In this document: positions 17,929-27,719 of the stretch, piece by piece
How the letters are laid out: each line of letters begins with the position of its first letter
How positions within the stretch are numbered: position 1 is the first letter of the stretch
Translations under genes and position numbers: made by a program
DNA from: JBALVT01 sp965262875
GTDB taxonomy: Bacteria > Pseudomonadota > Gammaproteobacteria > Pseudomonadales > Halieaceae
Assembly: GCA_965262875.1 (NCBI GenBank)
Contig: OZ253569.1
Location: 5,394,001 to 5,458,000, forward strand
Length of the DNA stretch: 64,000 bases
Direction: 5' to 3'
The notes under the pieces: generated by a model
Told to the model about the DNA's origin: nothing
The model's input: only the letters and a program-made list of their open reading frames with translations
Database searches by the model: none

Positions 17929-18942
17929 ATGGCAGATCTTAAGCTGGGATTGCAACTGGGTTACTGGGGTGCGTTCTATCCCCCGGTACATATTGAATTG
18001 GCAAAAGAGGCTGAAAACCTCGGTTTCGATTCGGTGTGGTGTGCAGAAGCATGGGGCAATGATTGCTTTACACCCCTGGCCTGGATTGGTGCTAACACAT
18101 CCAAGATTCGCCTGGGAACCGCCGTCGCGCAGTTATCGGCTAGAACCCCTGCATCGTGCGCCATGGCGACCCTTTCCCTGGACCATATGTCCGGTGGGCG
18201 CATGATTTTGGGCCTGGGTGTCTCGGGGCCTCAGGTCGTTGAAGGCTGGTACGGGCAACCCTACGCCAAACCCGTCACTAGAACACGAGAGTACGTCAGC
18301 ATTATTCGCAAAATTCTCGCCCGGGAAGAAGCTGTGACGAACGAGGGCGAGTTTTACCCACTGCCCTACCAAGGCGCCGGATCCTGGGATATGGGCAAAC
18401 CGCTCAAATCCATCACCCATCCCCTGCGCGCCGATGTTCCTATTTTTATTGGAGCCGAGGGTCCAAAGAATGTCACTCAAACTGCGCAGATCGCTGATGG
18501 TTGGCTGCCCTTGTACTACTCACCTTACCGAACAGACGTCTATGCCGACCAATTAGTCGATGCAAAGCCCGATTTCGAGATCGCTGCGCTGACACTGGTC
18601 AATATCAACGACAATCTCGACGACGCCTTGTATCCAGTCAAAGCCATGCTAGGGTTTTACGTCGGTGGCATGGGAGCCGCCAAACGCAATTTCCATAAAG
18701 AACTGATGGCTCGTATGGGCTTTGCCGATGAAGCCCAGGAGGTTCAGGATCTATTTATGGCTGGAGACAAAGATGCCGCCATCGCCGCGGTACCCGATCA
18801 GTTTGCTGATGAGATATCGCTATCTGGACCCAAAGATCGTATTAGGGAAAAGATTAAGGATTGGAAGGATTCTCCTGTGACATCACTGCTCATCACTGGA
18901 GATTCCAACTTGCTGCGGGAAATGTCAGAGATGGTTCTGTAA
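17929..18942 (+). CDS. LLM-class (luciferase-like) F420-dependent oxidoreductase
   Basis: 337-residue luciferase-like TIM-barrel oxidoreductase. It starts MADLKLGLQLGYWG, then NLGFDSVWCAEAWGND, IRLGTAVAQLSARTPASCAM and MILGLGVSGPQVVEGWYG, which fit the F420-dependent LLM subfamily. F420 use is inferred from similarity only; FMN use is possible. Start ATG 17929 is preceded by AGAGGG. The IS4-type element has inserted about 30 bases after its stop. Confidence 0.85.
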   Translation: MADLKLGLQLGYWGAFYPPVHIELAKEAENLGFDSVWCAEAWGNDCFTPLAWIGANTSKIRLGTAVAQLSARTPASCAMATLSLDHMSGGRMILGLGVSGPQVVEGWYGQPYAKPVTRTREYVSIIRKILAREEAVTNEGEFYPLPYQGAGSWDMGKPLKSITHPLRADVPIFIGAEGPKNVTQTAQIADGWLPLYYSPYRTDVYADQLVDAKPDFEIAALTLVNINDNLDDALYPVKAMLGFYVGGMGAAKRNFHKELMARMGFADEAQEVQDLFMAGDKDAAIAAVPDQFADEISLSGPKDRIREKIKDWKDSPVTSLLITGDSNLLREMSEMVL

Positions 18943-19050
18943 ATTTCAGTTTATTTACTCGACGTTAAAAAACTAGAGTTTAGAGTCTGGGGAGGAAGAT
19001 TATCGCGCAAAGTGTGCGAAAAAACTTGACATAAAGCGGCAAAAAGTTTG

Positions 19051-19096
19051 CCGCGCCCTATACAGCTTTGCTTTTTAAAAGGTGTATAGGGCGCGG
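19051..19096 (+). promoter_or_regulatory. 13-bp stem-loop in the IS4-type leader
   Basis: ccgcgccctatac at 19051-19063 pairs perfectly with gtatagggcgcgg at 19084-19096 around a 20-base loop. It lies between the left inverted repeat and the transposase start. By analogy with leaders of IS10 and IS50, it may limit transposase expression from read-through transcripts by RNA structure. This role is inferred. Confidence 0.55.
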
Positions 19097-19136
19097 CCTT
19101 CAGAAAGAAATGAATCGATTTCTTCTGGAGGCCGCT

Positions 19137-20429
19137 ATGAACGCAACAGGATGTGCTCACATCCCCCGCGAACTGTGCTATTGGATAACATTTTTAAGCA
19201 AAGCGCTACCCCCAAGATCCGTAGGCACATTCATTGAACTATTGATCGGCGCTATGTTAACGCCCGCTGGCTTTGTCACCGAAACCTATTTGTTTCTAGA
19301 CATGCAAAGGCACTGGACGACGTATTACAAATGGCTTGAAGCCGGAAAGTGGTCCTGGTTGAAGCTGGCAAGACAGTTCGTCTGTCTGGTTCTTAGTGCC
19401 AAGAATGATCCCGTTCTATATTTAGCGATTGACGATACGGTGAGTCTACGAGCCTCGAAAAAAGCACCGGGCAGCCAGATACATCATCAGCACGGAAATA
19501 AGCCGAATTTAGCCGCCTATGTTCGTGGTCAATGCTGGGTTAGTTTAGCGGCTGTTTTCAGGCGCACACCGCTGGAGACGACGGCGATACCTCTATTGTT
19601 CCGACTGATACCCAGTGCAGGGAATACGGGCAAGCTGGTCGCAGCGACAGTGATCATGCGTGCTGTTTACCGCTTGTTTGAAGATAAAACGGTGAGGGTA
19701 TTGGTCGATTGCTGGTATATGCGCAAACGATTTATCAACGCGATGACAGCGTACGGTTTTACCGTGATTGGCCAGGCGAGAATCGATACGCGGCTTTACG
19801 ACGAACCCCCCGAACGAAAACCGGGGCAACGCGGGCGGCCACGCAAGTATGGCGAAAAACACACACCCAAGCGAATTGCCCACTTTAAAAAGACGGAAGC
19901 ACTACTGCGGCTGTACGGAAAAGAACAAAAGGTGAGATACCGTAGTCGGCTCGCCAAGGCAAGGTTCCTTGACGGTCAGTTAGTCAGAGCCGTTTGGTGC
20001 GAGCTAGACAGGGGTAAAGGTCAGTGGACCAAGACTCGATTATTTCTTTCAACCGATACGACTCTAACGAGCGAACAAGTGATTGAAGATTACGGACTGC
20101 GTTGGTCGATTGAGTCGATGTACTACCAGTTGAAACAATTGTGGGGGCTCAAAGAAGCCTGGCAGCAACGGCGCCAAACGCTGCATCGCTGGGTTCACTT
20201 GACGACTGTAGGTTACGGACTGCTTCATTTGTTGACGCTGGTATTGGGTGATAAAGCGGGCCCACTGGTGACGGATGCACCATGGCGCAAGCCGGATATT
20301 ATTACAGCGGGAAGAATCAGGCTGGGTCTGACAAAACATTTTCGCCATGTTAACGTTCGAAGCTGGTGGAACGAAAGATGCAAAAAATTCCAAGCCCCTG
20401 GTGCGGTAGATTATATACAAGATGGGTAA
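19137..20429 (+). CDS. IS4-type DDE transposase
   Basis: 430-residue transposase. The DDE triad candidates are in LAIDDTVSLR, VRVLVDCWYM and YGLRWSIESMYYQLKQ. The last contains the Y-2-R-3-E-6-K signature that defines IS4-like transposases. ATG 19137 is chosen because GGAGG lies 5 bases upstream; ATG 19110 would add nine residues with a weaker site. It appears intact. Confidence 0.87.
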   Translation: MNATGCAHIPRELCYWITFLSKALPPRSVGTFIELLIGAMLTPAGFVTETYLFLDMQRHWTTYYKWLEAGKWSWLKLARQFVCLVLSAKNDPVLYLAIDDTVSLRASKKAPGSQIHHQHGNKPNLAAYVRGQCWVSLAAVFRRTPLETTAIPLLFRLIPSAGNTGKLVAATVIMRAVYRLFEDKTVRVLVDCWYMRKRFINAMTAYGFTVIGQARIDTRLYDEPPERKPGQRGRPRKYGEKHTPKRIAHFKKTEALLRLYGKEQKVRYRSRLAKARFLDGQLVRAVWCELDRGKGQWTKTRLFLSTDTTLTSEQVIEDYGLRWSIESMYYQLKQLWGLKEAWQQRRQTLHRWVHLTTVGYGLLHLLTLVLGDKAGPLVTDAPWRKPDIITAGRIRLGLTKHFRHVNVRSWWNERCKKFQAPGAVDYIQDG

Positions 20430-20661
20430 CATTGCGTTGCAGCTTGTATTACACGCAGGTTTTGAGAGAACATTAAGGAAAAGGAGTCGGGATTGAAGCT
20501 TCCGACAACAGCTCTTTCGCTCTAAACTCTAGGTTAAAAAATTAACTCATATAAAACAGTAAATTAAATAAAGTACTTAATTCTATTTCTAGATATGTGG
20601 CTAGCGCACTATTCCAATTAGGTCTATGCTAAAGGCACCATGCAACTAATGGAGATAGATC

Positions 20662-21138
20662 ATGGCCAAGACACAGAAATTGAAAAAGAAGACATCGGCG
20701 CTAAATTCGGTAGAAACACCCGACCAGTCCAATGGCTTGCACAACAAAGTGGAGGAACTGGAGCAATTGGTGGCTCTGCTTATGGTCGCCCTCGCAAGGA
20801 GCGACGCGCAAATAGCCCAGAACGAGGAAGTCTTTCAGCTGGCTGGCGAGTATTTCAGGGTGCGCAGTGCAGCCTCTCTCGAGCTGCTCATGAATGCCAT
20901 TAAACACCTCCCCGAAGCGCCCGACTTAAGCAGTCTGGTTCAGCAATGGGATTCGGGCCTAGACTCTTCTGACAAAGAAGACGTGGCGGTCATGATGCTA
21001 AAAATCGTCGCTGCCGATGGCAAGCGCGATGCCCAGCAAATGGCGATGCTCCACAAAGCAGCCGAGATGATCGACATAACCCCCGACTCACTTCATCTCG
21101 CCTTCAATCGTTTTTTTGATCAGGCGGATAAAGCCTAG
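20662..21138 (+). CDS. TerB-like helical protein of unknown function
   Basis: 158-residue, mostly helical, hydrophilic protein without signal peptide. The C-terminal part (VAVMMLKIVAADGKRDAQQM to TPDSLHLAFNRFF) resembles the TerB/DjlA-type tellurite-resistance fold, including an ADG acidic turn. The first 45 residues are lysine-rich and probably disordered, followed by a predicted coiled coil (NKVEELEQLVALLMVALA). A GGAG box lies upstream of ATG 20662. Function is unknown; TerB assignment is tentative. Confidence 0.6.
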   Translation: MAKTQKLKKKTSALNSVETPDQSNGLHNKVEELEQLVALLMVALARSDAQIAQNEEVFQLAGEYFRVRSAASLELLMNAIKHLPEAPDLSSLVQQWDSGLDSSDKEDVAVMMLKIVAADGKRDAQQMAMLHKAAEMIDITPDSLHLAFNRFFDQADKA

Positions 21139-21228
21139 GACAATTCCCGCTGGTATAGTGATCCCCATAAGCGCACCCCGCTACAGTACTCCAACATAAC
21201 AATACTTCAGAGAAGGGAGCCCCCGGGC

Positions 21229-22401
21229 ATGAAATTTAGTCGAGCCAGCGATCGGATGGCCGTTGACACCTCCACCTTGTGGGGAGTGCACGATAGAGCC
21301 TGTGCACTAGAAGCGCAGGGCGAAGACATTATTCTGTTTTCAATTGGTGACCCCGATCTCCCCACTCTGCCGTTTATCGTCGACCATGCTATCGACAGTT
21401 TGAAGGCGGGACGTACGCACTACTCTCCGGGGGCAGGAGAAATAGAGTTACGCCAGGCCATCGCAGAAATTGAAACCGGCGCTAGCGGAAAAACCACGGG
21501 TGTTGATCAGATCGTGGTTCACCCTGGAGGCACCAACGCGATTTTTACCACTCTTTCATGTTTCTTAAATGAAGGGGAGGATATTGTTATTCCCTCCCCC
21601 ATGTATGTGGGCTATCAGGGATTACTCGGGGCAATTGGCGCCAATGTCATCGATGTGCCGCTGGACACTTCAAACAACTTTGCCCTGGATGTAGAGAGCG
21701 TCAAAAACGCCTTCACCGAAAATACCAAAGTCCTTTTCCTGAACACACCAGGAAATCCAGCGGGCAATATGATCACTGAGCAACAACTGAGCGAGCTGGC
21801 CGCTTTTTGTCTCGAGCGTGAAGTTTGGATTGTGTGCGACGAAGTGTATTCGATGATTACCTTTGCCCAGCGCCATGTCTCACTGCTCAATGCCGCAAAA
21901 ACACTGGATAACGTTGTTGTTGTAGATGCGTTGTCCAAATCTCACGCGATGACAGGTTGGCGCATGGGATGGACGGTATCCTCTGAGGCAACGGCCAAGC
22001 GCATTTTGGATTTTGGCTCGGGCTCGGTTTTTGGATGCTGTCAGTTTGTACAGGATGCTGCGGCGTTTGCCCTCAACAACGATGAGGAATACACGCGTGC
22101 GATCGCGGAGGAGTATCGGGTTCGCCGGGATTACGCAGTGGAACGAATTGAGCGAATTGCAGGTTTAACTGCGAACAGCCCCCAGGCCGGTATGTTTGTC
22201 ATGATGAATATACAAGCTTTGAATATCCATGGCTTGGAGTTTGCATCGGGCCTGCTCGAGCATGGAGGTGTATCTGTGCTGCCGGGTGCCGCCTTTGGCT
22301 CCATCACCGAATATTTTGTTCGCCTGTCATTAACCCATCCCGTGCACGTTATGAGCAAAGCCTTTGATCGTATCGAAAGCTACGTAGCAACCCTCGAATA
22401 G
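21229..22401 (+). CDS. aruH: Class I/II aminotransferase, arginine:pyruvate transaminase (AruH)-like
   Basis: 390-residue fold-type I PLP aminotransferase. The Schiff-base Lys is in ALSKSHAMTGWRMGW, with GDPDLPT near the N-terminus, NTPGNPAGN, CDEVYSM and FVRLSLTHP. From memory it resembles AruH of Pseudomonas aeruginosa in the SKSHAMTGWR, QDAA and GMFVMM regions. AruH transfers the alpha-amino group of L-arginine to pyruvate. The assignment rests mainly on the directly downstream aruI-like gene, 10 bases away. An aspartate-type aminotransferase remains possible. Confidence 0.7.
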   Translation: MKFSRASDRMAVDTSTLWGVHDRACALEAQGEDIILFSIGDPDLPTLPFIVDHAIDSLKAGRTHYSPGAGEIELRQAIAEIETGASGKTTGVDQIVVHPGGTNAIFTTLSCFLNEGEDIVIPSPMYVGYQGLLGAIGANVIDVPLDTSNNFALDVESVKNAFTENTKVLFLNTPGNPAGNMITEQQLSELAAFCLEREVWIVCDEVYSMITFAQRHVSLLNAAKTLDNVVVVDALSKSHAMTGWRMGWTVSSEATAKRILDFGSGSVFGCCQFVQDAAAFALNNDEEYTRAIAEEYRVRRDYAVERIERIAGLTANSPQAGMFVMMNIQALNIHGLEFASGLLEHGGVSVLPGAAFGSITEYFVRLSLTHPVHVMSKAFDRIESYVATLE

Positions 22402-22411
22402 GACACACCCT

Positions 22412-24019
22412 ATGGCCACTTGCGGCGAAGTACTCGTCAAAATTCTCGAAGCCTACGGGGTCAATACCGTGTTTGGTATTCCGGGCGTTCACACCGTGGA
22501 GCTCTATAGAGGCCTCCCGGATACAGGTATCAGACATATCACGCCACGCCATGAGCAAGGTGCGGGTTTTATGGCAGATGGTTACGCACGCGTGACGGGA
22601 AAACCGGGTGTTTGTCTGATTATCACCGGTCCGGGAATGACCAATATCGCAACAGCAATGGGACAAGCACTGGCGGATTCCATCCCCATGCTCGTTATTT
22701 CTTCGGTAAATCGCAGTTATCAACTTGGCCTCGGCGAAGGACGGCTCCACGAGATGCCCAACCAGCGCAATACCGTCAGTGGCGTTAGTGTGTTTAGTCA
22801 CACATTGATGCGGGCAGACGAGTTGCCACAGATTCTCGCCCGAGCCTTCGCGGTTTTCACCAGCGAACGCCCTGGGCCAGTGCACATCGAAATCCCCATC
22901 GATGTGATAACTGCAGCTGCAGATCATATTGATCACCTACCCTATGCTTTGCCGCAGCCTCCTGGACCCTCTGCGAAGTCCATTGAACATGCTGCGAGTA
23001 TTCTTTCGAGAGCCAAACGTCCGTTGATAGCCATCGGCGGCGGCGCTAAGGATGCAGCGAATGAAGTGCGCAAACTCGCAGAAAAACTGGATGCTCCGGT
23101 GATTAACACCGTCAATGCCAAAGGTGTTCTGCCCCATAGCCATCCTCTGGCAGTAGGCGGCTCCGGTTCATGCGCAGAGATTCGACGCGAGCTTGAAGAG
23201 GCCGATGTCGTCCTTGCCATCGGCACTGAATTCAGTGAAACCGACTATGATTTTTTCTTTATGGGTCCGGTATCAGTTGGCGGGACATTAATTCGAGTCG
23301 ATATCGATGCCAGACAACTCACCCGCAACATCAAAGCAGATGTTCCCATTCTCAGTGATGCCAAATTGGCATTGCAGGCGCTGTATACAGCTCTAAATAA
23401 TTCAAGCGCGGATTCAGAAGATGGAAAATCAAGAGTCGCTAAGTTGCGGGCCTCGCTTGTCGCTCAGCGCGATAAAAAGTACGAGGCTGTGTTCAGCGCG
23501 GTGCGCGACGCCCTGCCTGAGGTTATTATTGCCGGGGATTCCACTCAGCCTACCTACTATGCATGGCTGCACTACGAAACCGAGCAGGCTCGTCGGTACT
23601 TTCATTCCGCCAGCGGCTTTGGCACATTAGGCTACGCCATTCCCGCAGCCATTGGTGCGAAGCTAGGGCAAGCCGACAAGCCGGTCATAGGTTTGATTGG
23701 CGACGGCGCTTCTCAGTTCACTATTGGCGAGCTGGCAAGTGCCGTAGAAGCTCAAGTTCCTGTCCTCTTCCTGGTTTGGAATAACAGTGGTTATGGAGAA
23801 ATCAAACGCTTTATGGAAGAGGGTGATATTGCCACCATTGGCGTGGATATCCACACGCCGGATTTTCAGGGGCTGGGTCGGGCGTTTGGTTGTGAGGTTG
23901 ACGTTGTACACGACCTTCAGGAATTAAAAGAAAGTTTACTGGCAGCGAATCAGCGCAACATCCCTACCCTGATTGAAATGAAACAGGATGATTTTGTGGA
24001 TGGGTATCCAATGCCCTAG
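22412..24019 (+). CDS. aruI: Thiamine-diphosphate enzyme, 5-guanidino-2-oxopentanoate decarboxylase (AruI)-like
   Basis: 535-residue member of the acetolactate synthase/decarboxylase family. The N-terminal pyrimidine-binding domain has FGIPGVHTVELYRGL and the activating Glu in RHEQGAGFMADGYARVTGKPG. The C-terminal domain has the diphosphate motif IGDGASQFTIGELASAVEAQ ending at VWNNSGYGEI. AruI decarboxylates 2-ketoarginine to 4-guanidinobutyraldehyde. Pairing with an AruH-like aminotransferase suggests the arginine transaminase route. The stop codon TAG coincides with the CTAG duplicated by the IS1182-type element, so the element abuts the gene without changing its last codon. Confidence 0.72.
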   Translation: MATCGEVLVKILEAYGVNTVFGIPGVHTVELYRGLPDTGIRHITPRHEQGAGFMADGYARVTGKPGVCLIITGPGMTNIATAMGQALADSIPMLVISSVNRSYQLGLGEGRLHEMPNQRNTVSGVSVFSHTLMRADELPQILARAFAVFTSERPGPVHIEIPIDVITAAADHIDHLPYALPQPPGPSAKSIEHAASILSRAKRPLIAIGGGAKDAANEVRKLAEKLDAPVINTVNAKGVLPHSHPLAVGGSGSCAEIRRELEEADVVLAIGTEFSETDYDFFFMGPVSVGGTLIRVDIDARQLTRNIKADVPILSDAKLALQALYTALNNSSADSEDGKSRVAKLRASLVAQRDKKYEAVFSAVRDALPEVIIAGDSTQPTYYAWLHYETEQARRYFHSASGFGTLGYAIPAAIGAKLGQADKPVIGLIGDGASQFTIGELASAVEAQVPVLFLVWNNSGYGEIKRFMEEGDIATIGVDIHTPDFQGLGRAFGCEVDVVHDLQELKESLLAANQRNIPTLIEMKQDDFVDGYPMP

Positions 24020-24136
24020 CAGCCTGTCGGACTTAACCCAACAACGTCATTATGAGATAATGTGGTCACACTGAAAAGTAACCGGGAATAAGTGATGGCC
24101 AATTTTGTAAACGTTGATCGAGAGACGGACTATCTA

Positions 24137-25617
24137 GTCGACCCTGAAAAAGCCTAATTGGCCATCACGGCATCGCCGTAATGCCGTGGCTTGATAATAA
24201 ACTGCGTTAAACGACTCCATAAGGAAGCCGTTTTCGGGGCCAATAAAAACAATCTCATCCACTTCCTGAAGTTAAACGCAGCAGCAGCCATCAGTACGTT
24301 AATCTGGTCGCCTTCAAATCCTTTGAGATAACTTTTGTTCAATCGATGATCCGACTTCAGGTGACCGATCACCGGCTCTATGCCAGCCCGCTTTCTAAAA
24401 CGTTTCCGCATCAGCACCTGGTAGGCACTATCCGTATCCCGAGTACCTGTGCTGGGCATTATGATCCGCGTGTCATTGATCTTTTTCTTCCCTTTGTAAC
24501 CCCGATCACATAAGCCAACGGCCGGTTTCAGTTTGTTAAGCCGCTTCAATTGCAACAGCACCTCCGGCAGCGTATGACCATCAAATTTGTTCGTATCAAA
24601 GGCCATGGCACCAACAATGATTTTTGAATCCCGAGTTGTCGTGATAGAAACCTTGGTGCCAAATTCATAGCGCTTATGCTCTTTGCCTTTACTCATGCAG
24701 TAGACATGGGGTTCGTGCAAGCTGTACAGCTTGTTCGTATCCCCTCGCTTCTGGTTCAGTCCACGATGGAATAGTGCAAAGTCCTCTGCCAGCTTTTCCA
24801 GAATGTCGAGTGGCAGTTTACGCTCCAATTCCCGCACTAAACGACCGGCAATGGTCTTTAGCCGCTTAACGGCTTTGCGGGCCTTGGCACGGTTCCTGGG
24901 ATGTCCCGCAAAACGACATTCCAGTTTTCTTTGCTTAATTTCCTTGGCATAACTGCGGCGAAGTGTTATCCCTTCTTTCCTGGCCAATTTCAGGCAACGA
25001 ACAATAATCTTTCGGTACAACTTTGCATCGGTGGGAAAGGTGATGTTTTTTTCCTGTACTGTGGTGTCAATACAGACTTCCTCTTCGACCGCTTTCTCAC
25101 CATGAATGGTGATAGAGGATGCCAATATTTTTTCAAATCCCTTTTCGCCGACTCGCTTGCGGAAGTACACCAGATCGGATGGGTCACAAGGGAATGACCA
25201 CTGGAATTCAACCTCCCCGCAAAATGCCTGGTAATACGGGTTTTGTACCCAGTGTTGCACGATAACCTCGTCGCTGACATTTTCCATATGCTTGAGAATA
25301 GATAAACCCACCATCAAGCGTACGGGTTTGGCAGGCCTGCCAGTTGCCGCATACAAGGGAGCGAACTCCGATTCAAAAAAGTCCCAGGGTATGGTTCGCG
25401 CAAGATGTAACAGAGGGTGTTTCGGATTGAGTTGATCCATCAACCCAGCAGCCATAAAACTCATTTGATGGTGATCGGGGGAAGAATCTTTCATCGAGAG
25501 CCACCTTTGTTTCGACCGGATTAAGTGCCAAATAGGCTTGAAACTGGTCGAAATCATCTCACAAATACCCAGTATTATCTAATACAATCAACATGTTAAG
25601 CGTTTTTCAGGGTCGAC
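24137..25617 (-). mobile_element. IS5-type insertion sequence nested in the IS1182-type transposase
   Basis: 1481-bp element with a 15-bp terminal inverted repeat, gtcgaccctgaaaaa at 24137 and its complement ending at 25617. The target tatcta is present on both sides (24131-24136 and 25618-25623). The duplication may be 6 or 7 bp, because the end GTCGAC is itself palindromic. Removing the element and one repeat restores the reading frame of the host transposase exactly. Confidence 0.9.
24154..25494 (-). CDS. IS5-family transposase
   Basis: 446-residue DDE transposase. The N-terminal part has MSFMAAGLMDQLNPKHPLL and GRPAKPVRLMVGLSILKHM, typical of a large IS5 subgroup. The catalytic residues lie in EVCIDTTVQEKN, VGLCDRGYKGKK and RAGIEPVIGHLKSDHRL. 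Start ATG 25494 follows AGGTGG; the frame extends 21 codons upstream toward the right end without similarity. It appears intact. Confidence 0.9.
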   Translation of the reverse strand: MKDSSPDHHQMSFMAAGLMDQLNPKHPLLHLARTIPWDFFESEFAPLYAATGRPAKPVRLMVGLSILKHMENVSDEVIVQHWVQNPYYQAFCGEVEFQWSFPCDPSDLVYFRKRVGEKGFEKILASSITIHGEKAVEEEVCIDTTVQEKNITFPTDAKLYRKIIVRCLKLARKEGITLRRSYAKEIKQRKLECRFAGHPRNRAKARKAVKRLKTIAGRLVRELERKLPLDILEKLAEDFALFHRGLNQKRGDTNKLYSLHEPHVYCMSKGKEHKRYEFGTKVSITTTRDSKIIVGAMAFDTNKFDGHTLPEVLLQLKRLNKLKPAVGLCDRGYKGKKKINDTRIIMPSTGTRDTDSAYQVLMRKRFRKRAGIEPVIGHLKSDHRLNKSYLKGFEGDQINVLMAAAAFNFRKWMRLFLLAPKTASLWSRLTQFIIKPRHYGDAVMAN

Positions 25618-27719
25618 TATCTATTCCCTCCCTCTATGTCGGACTGGTTACCTGAACACCACCTGGCACGGTTTGTCGTGGAGGTCGTTGATCAGCTCGA
25701 TCTGTCTGAGCTCACCCGTCAATATGCCGGGCGTGGATCAAAGGCGCACCATCCAGCGGTCCTACTGAGTTTGCTGATCTACGGTTACGCCACCGGTGTG
25801 TTTTCCAGCCGTAAGATTGAGCGAGCCACCCACGACTCCATTGCGTTTCGCTACCTGGCGGCCAACACGCATCCGGATCACGACACTATAGCGACCTTTC
25901 GACGCCGTTTTTTGCCTCAGCTTGAAGCACTTTTTGTTCAGGTCTTGTTGCTGGCGCGTGAAATGAAGCTCATGAAGCTTGGGCGTATCGCCCTGGATGG
26001 CACCAAGATCAAGGCGAATGCCAGCAAGCATAAGGCGCTTTCTTATGGCCACTTAAAGAAAATCGAAGCACAGCTCAAGACAGAAGTCAGCGCTCTCACT
26101 GCACAGGCAGAGGCGGCAGATCAAACGCCGGTAGCGGATGGCATGGACATTCCCGCGGAGATTTCCCGGCGCGAAACACGACTTGAGGCACTGGCTGCGG
26201 CCAAAGTAAAAATTGAAGAACGGGCGCAGGAGCGTTTTGCGCGTGAACAAGCCGAATACCAACAAAAACAAACCAAACGCCAAGCTCAGAGGGATACTGG
26301 AAAAAAGCCCCGGGGCCGAGAGCCTAAGCCACCACTTCCCGGCCCACGAGATAAAGACCAGGTTAATTTGACTGATGAAGAGTCGCGTATCATGCCGGTA
26401 TCTGGCGGCGGCTTTGAACAGTGCTACAACGCCCAGGCCAGTGTTGACACCGATACAATGCTCGTCGTCAGTACACACATGACACAGGCCCCGAACGACA
26501 AACAACAAATAAAGCCGGCCCTGACAAAGCTGAATACCCTGCCTGAAGAACTGGGCAAGGTGACCGACCTGCTGGCCGATACAGGCTATTTTAGCGGTGA
26601 TAATGTAAAGGCTTGCGTAGAGGATAATATCCAGCCTTTACTGGCAGTAGCGCGTGACCACCATCACCCGTGCGTTTTTGATCGGTTTGCCCCTGACGCC
26701 CCCACTCCGATAACGGATGATCAGGTGAGGCTCATGAAACATCAACTGACGACCCAATCCGGGCGAGCGCTGTACGCATTAAGAAAGCAAACGGTAGAGC
26801 CAGTGTTCGGCATCATCAAACACGTTATGGGGTTGAGGCAGTTCTCGATGCGAGGTTTGGACAAGGTTGCGGGCGAATGGACGCTGGCGACACTGGCATG
26901 GAATGTAAAGCGTATGAATGCTGAGAATGGCATAATTAAGCGGTCATTTGCCGCATAAATGCCCATTACAGGGCTGGATAAAGTCGTGATGAAGGTTGAC
27001 GTGGCTGCCCTGGGACAATCACATCTTCTGCGTGGTGTCCTGACAGCCCTGTAGCACGCTGGAGTATTAAATCGTGCCCGTCAGGAGCTGAGTCCGACAA
27101 ACTGCTAGCCTATTAATTTAGTTCGGAGGTGTGATCTACTGAAGTGGACCCCATCCCTGACACAGTGAGCAGTCTTTATAAGTGAAATCCCCAAGTCTGT
27201 TTCATGCTGCTATCGGTAGCCCTGAGGGCAAATCATAATAGACCTGGTCGGGCGTCATCCTGCTCAAACTGGCGTGCCGTCGCTCCTCATTGTAGAACAT
27301 CAACCAATCGCCGATACCCTGCCTGGCCTGAGCGACACTGTCGCAGGCCTTGAGATAAATCTCTTCGTATTTCAAACTGCGCCAGAGGCGCTCAATAAAA
27401 ACGTTATCCATCCAGCGTCCCTTGCTGTAGACGCCACTCCAAAACCGCAGCTATTTGCCGAATTTTGAAATAGACGGATCTCGGCGTATTAGAATCGGCG
27501 CGGTAGAACTGCGGCCCAGTCACACTCAAGAGCGACCAATAAGCAGGCACGATTCAAGCGTAGGGACTATAAGAATAAGTGTCGCTGAGAACGGTATGAC
27601 GCCACCACAGATTTGACGGTCAACGCTGGCGCCATACCCAAAAAAACCGTGCAGGTGCACGGCCCGTTAAGTGTTGCACATAATGGGAATAAATCCAGCC
27701 CTCATCGACCTTTGTGTCG

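Larger units (their letters stand above)
18973..20532 (+). mobile_element. IS4-type insertion sequence with 9-bp target duplication
   Basis: Complete 1560-bp element. Its ends are a perfect 13-bp inverted repeat, ctagagtttagag at 18973-18985 and ctctaaactctag at 20520-20532. The host sequence gttaaaaaa is directly repeated on both sides (18964-18972 and 20533-20541), a 9-bp target duplication, which is in the IS4 range. One transposase gene fills it. It sits between the LLM oxidoreductase and the TerB-like gene. Confidence 0.92.
24095..26958 (+). pseudogene. IS1182-type transposase gene split by IS5-type insertion
   Basis: The first 14 codons (MANFVNVDRETDYL) lie at 24095-24136. The remainder resumes in frame at 25624 with FPPSMSDWLPEHHLARFV, the usual N-terminal pattern of IS1182 transposases. 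The larger part, 25636-26958, still encodes 440 residues. It shows HPDHDTIATFRRRFLPQLE, IALDGTKIKANASKHK, LLADTGYFSGDNV and KQTVEPVFGIIKHVMGLRQF, covering the DDE core. ATG 25636 could still start a protein lacking about 18 residues. Confidence 0.9.
24020..27104 (+). mobile_element. IS1182-type insertion sequence, interrupted by a nested IS5-type element
   Basis: The outer element has imperfect inverted ends (cagcctgtcggactta at 24020 against cagtttgtcggactca read inward from 27104). It is flanked by CTAG on both sides (24016-24019 and 27105-27108), a likely 4-bp target duplication. Its total of 3085 bp includes the 1481-bp IS5-type insertion plus 6 duplicated bases, so the native element was about 1.6 kb. 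The left CTAG contains the aruI stop codon. Confidence 0.85.
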
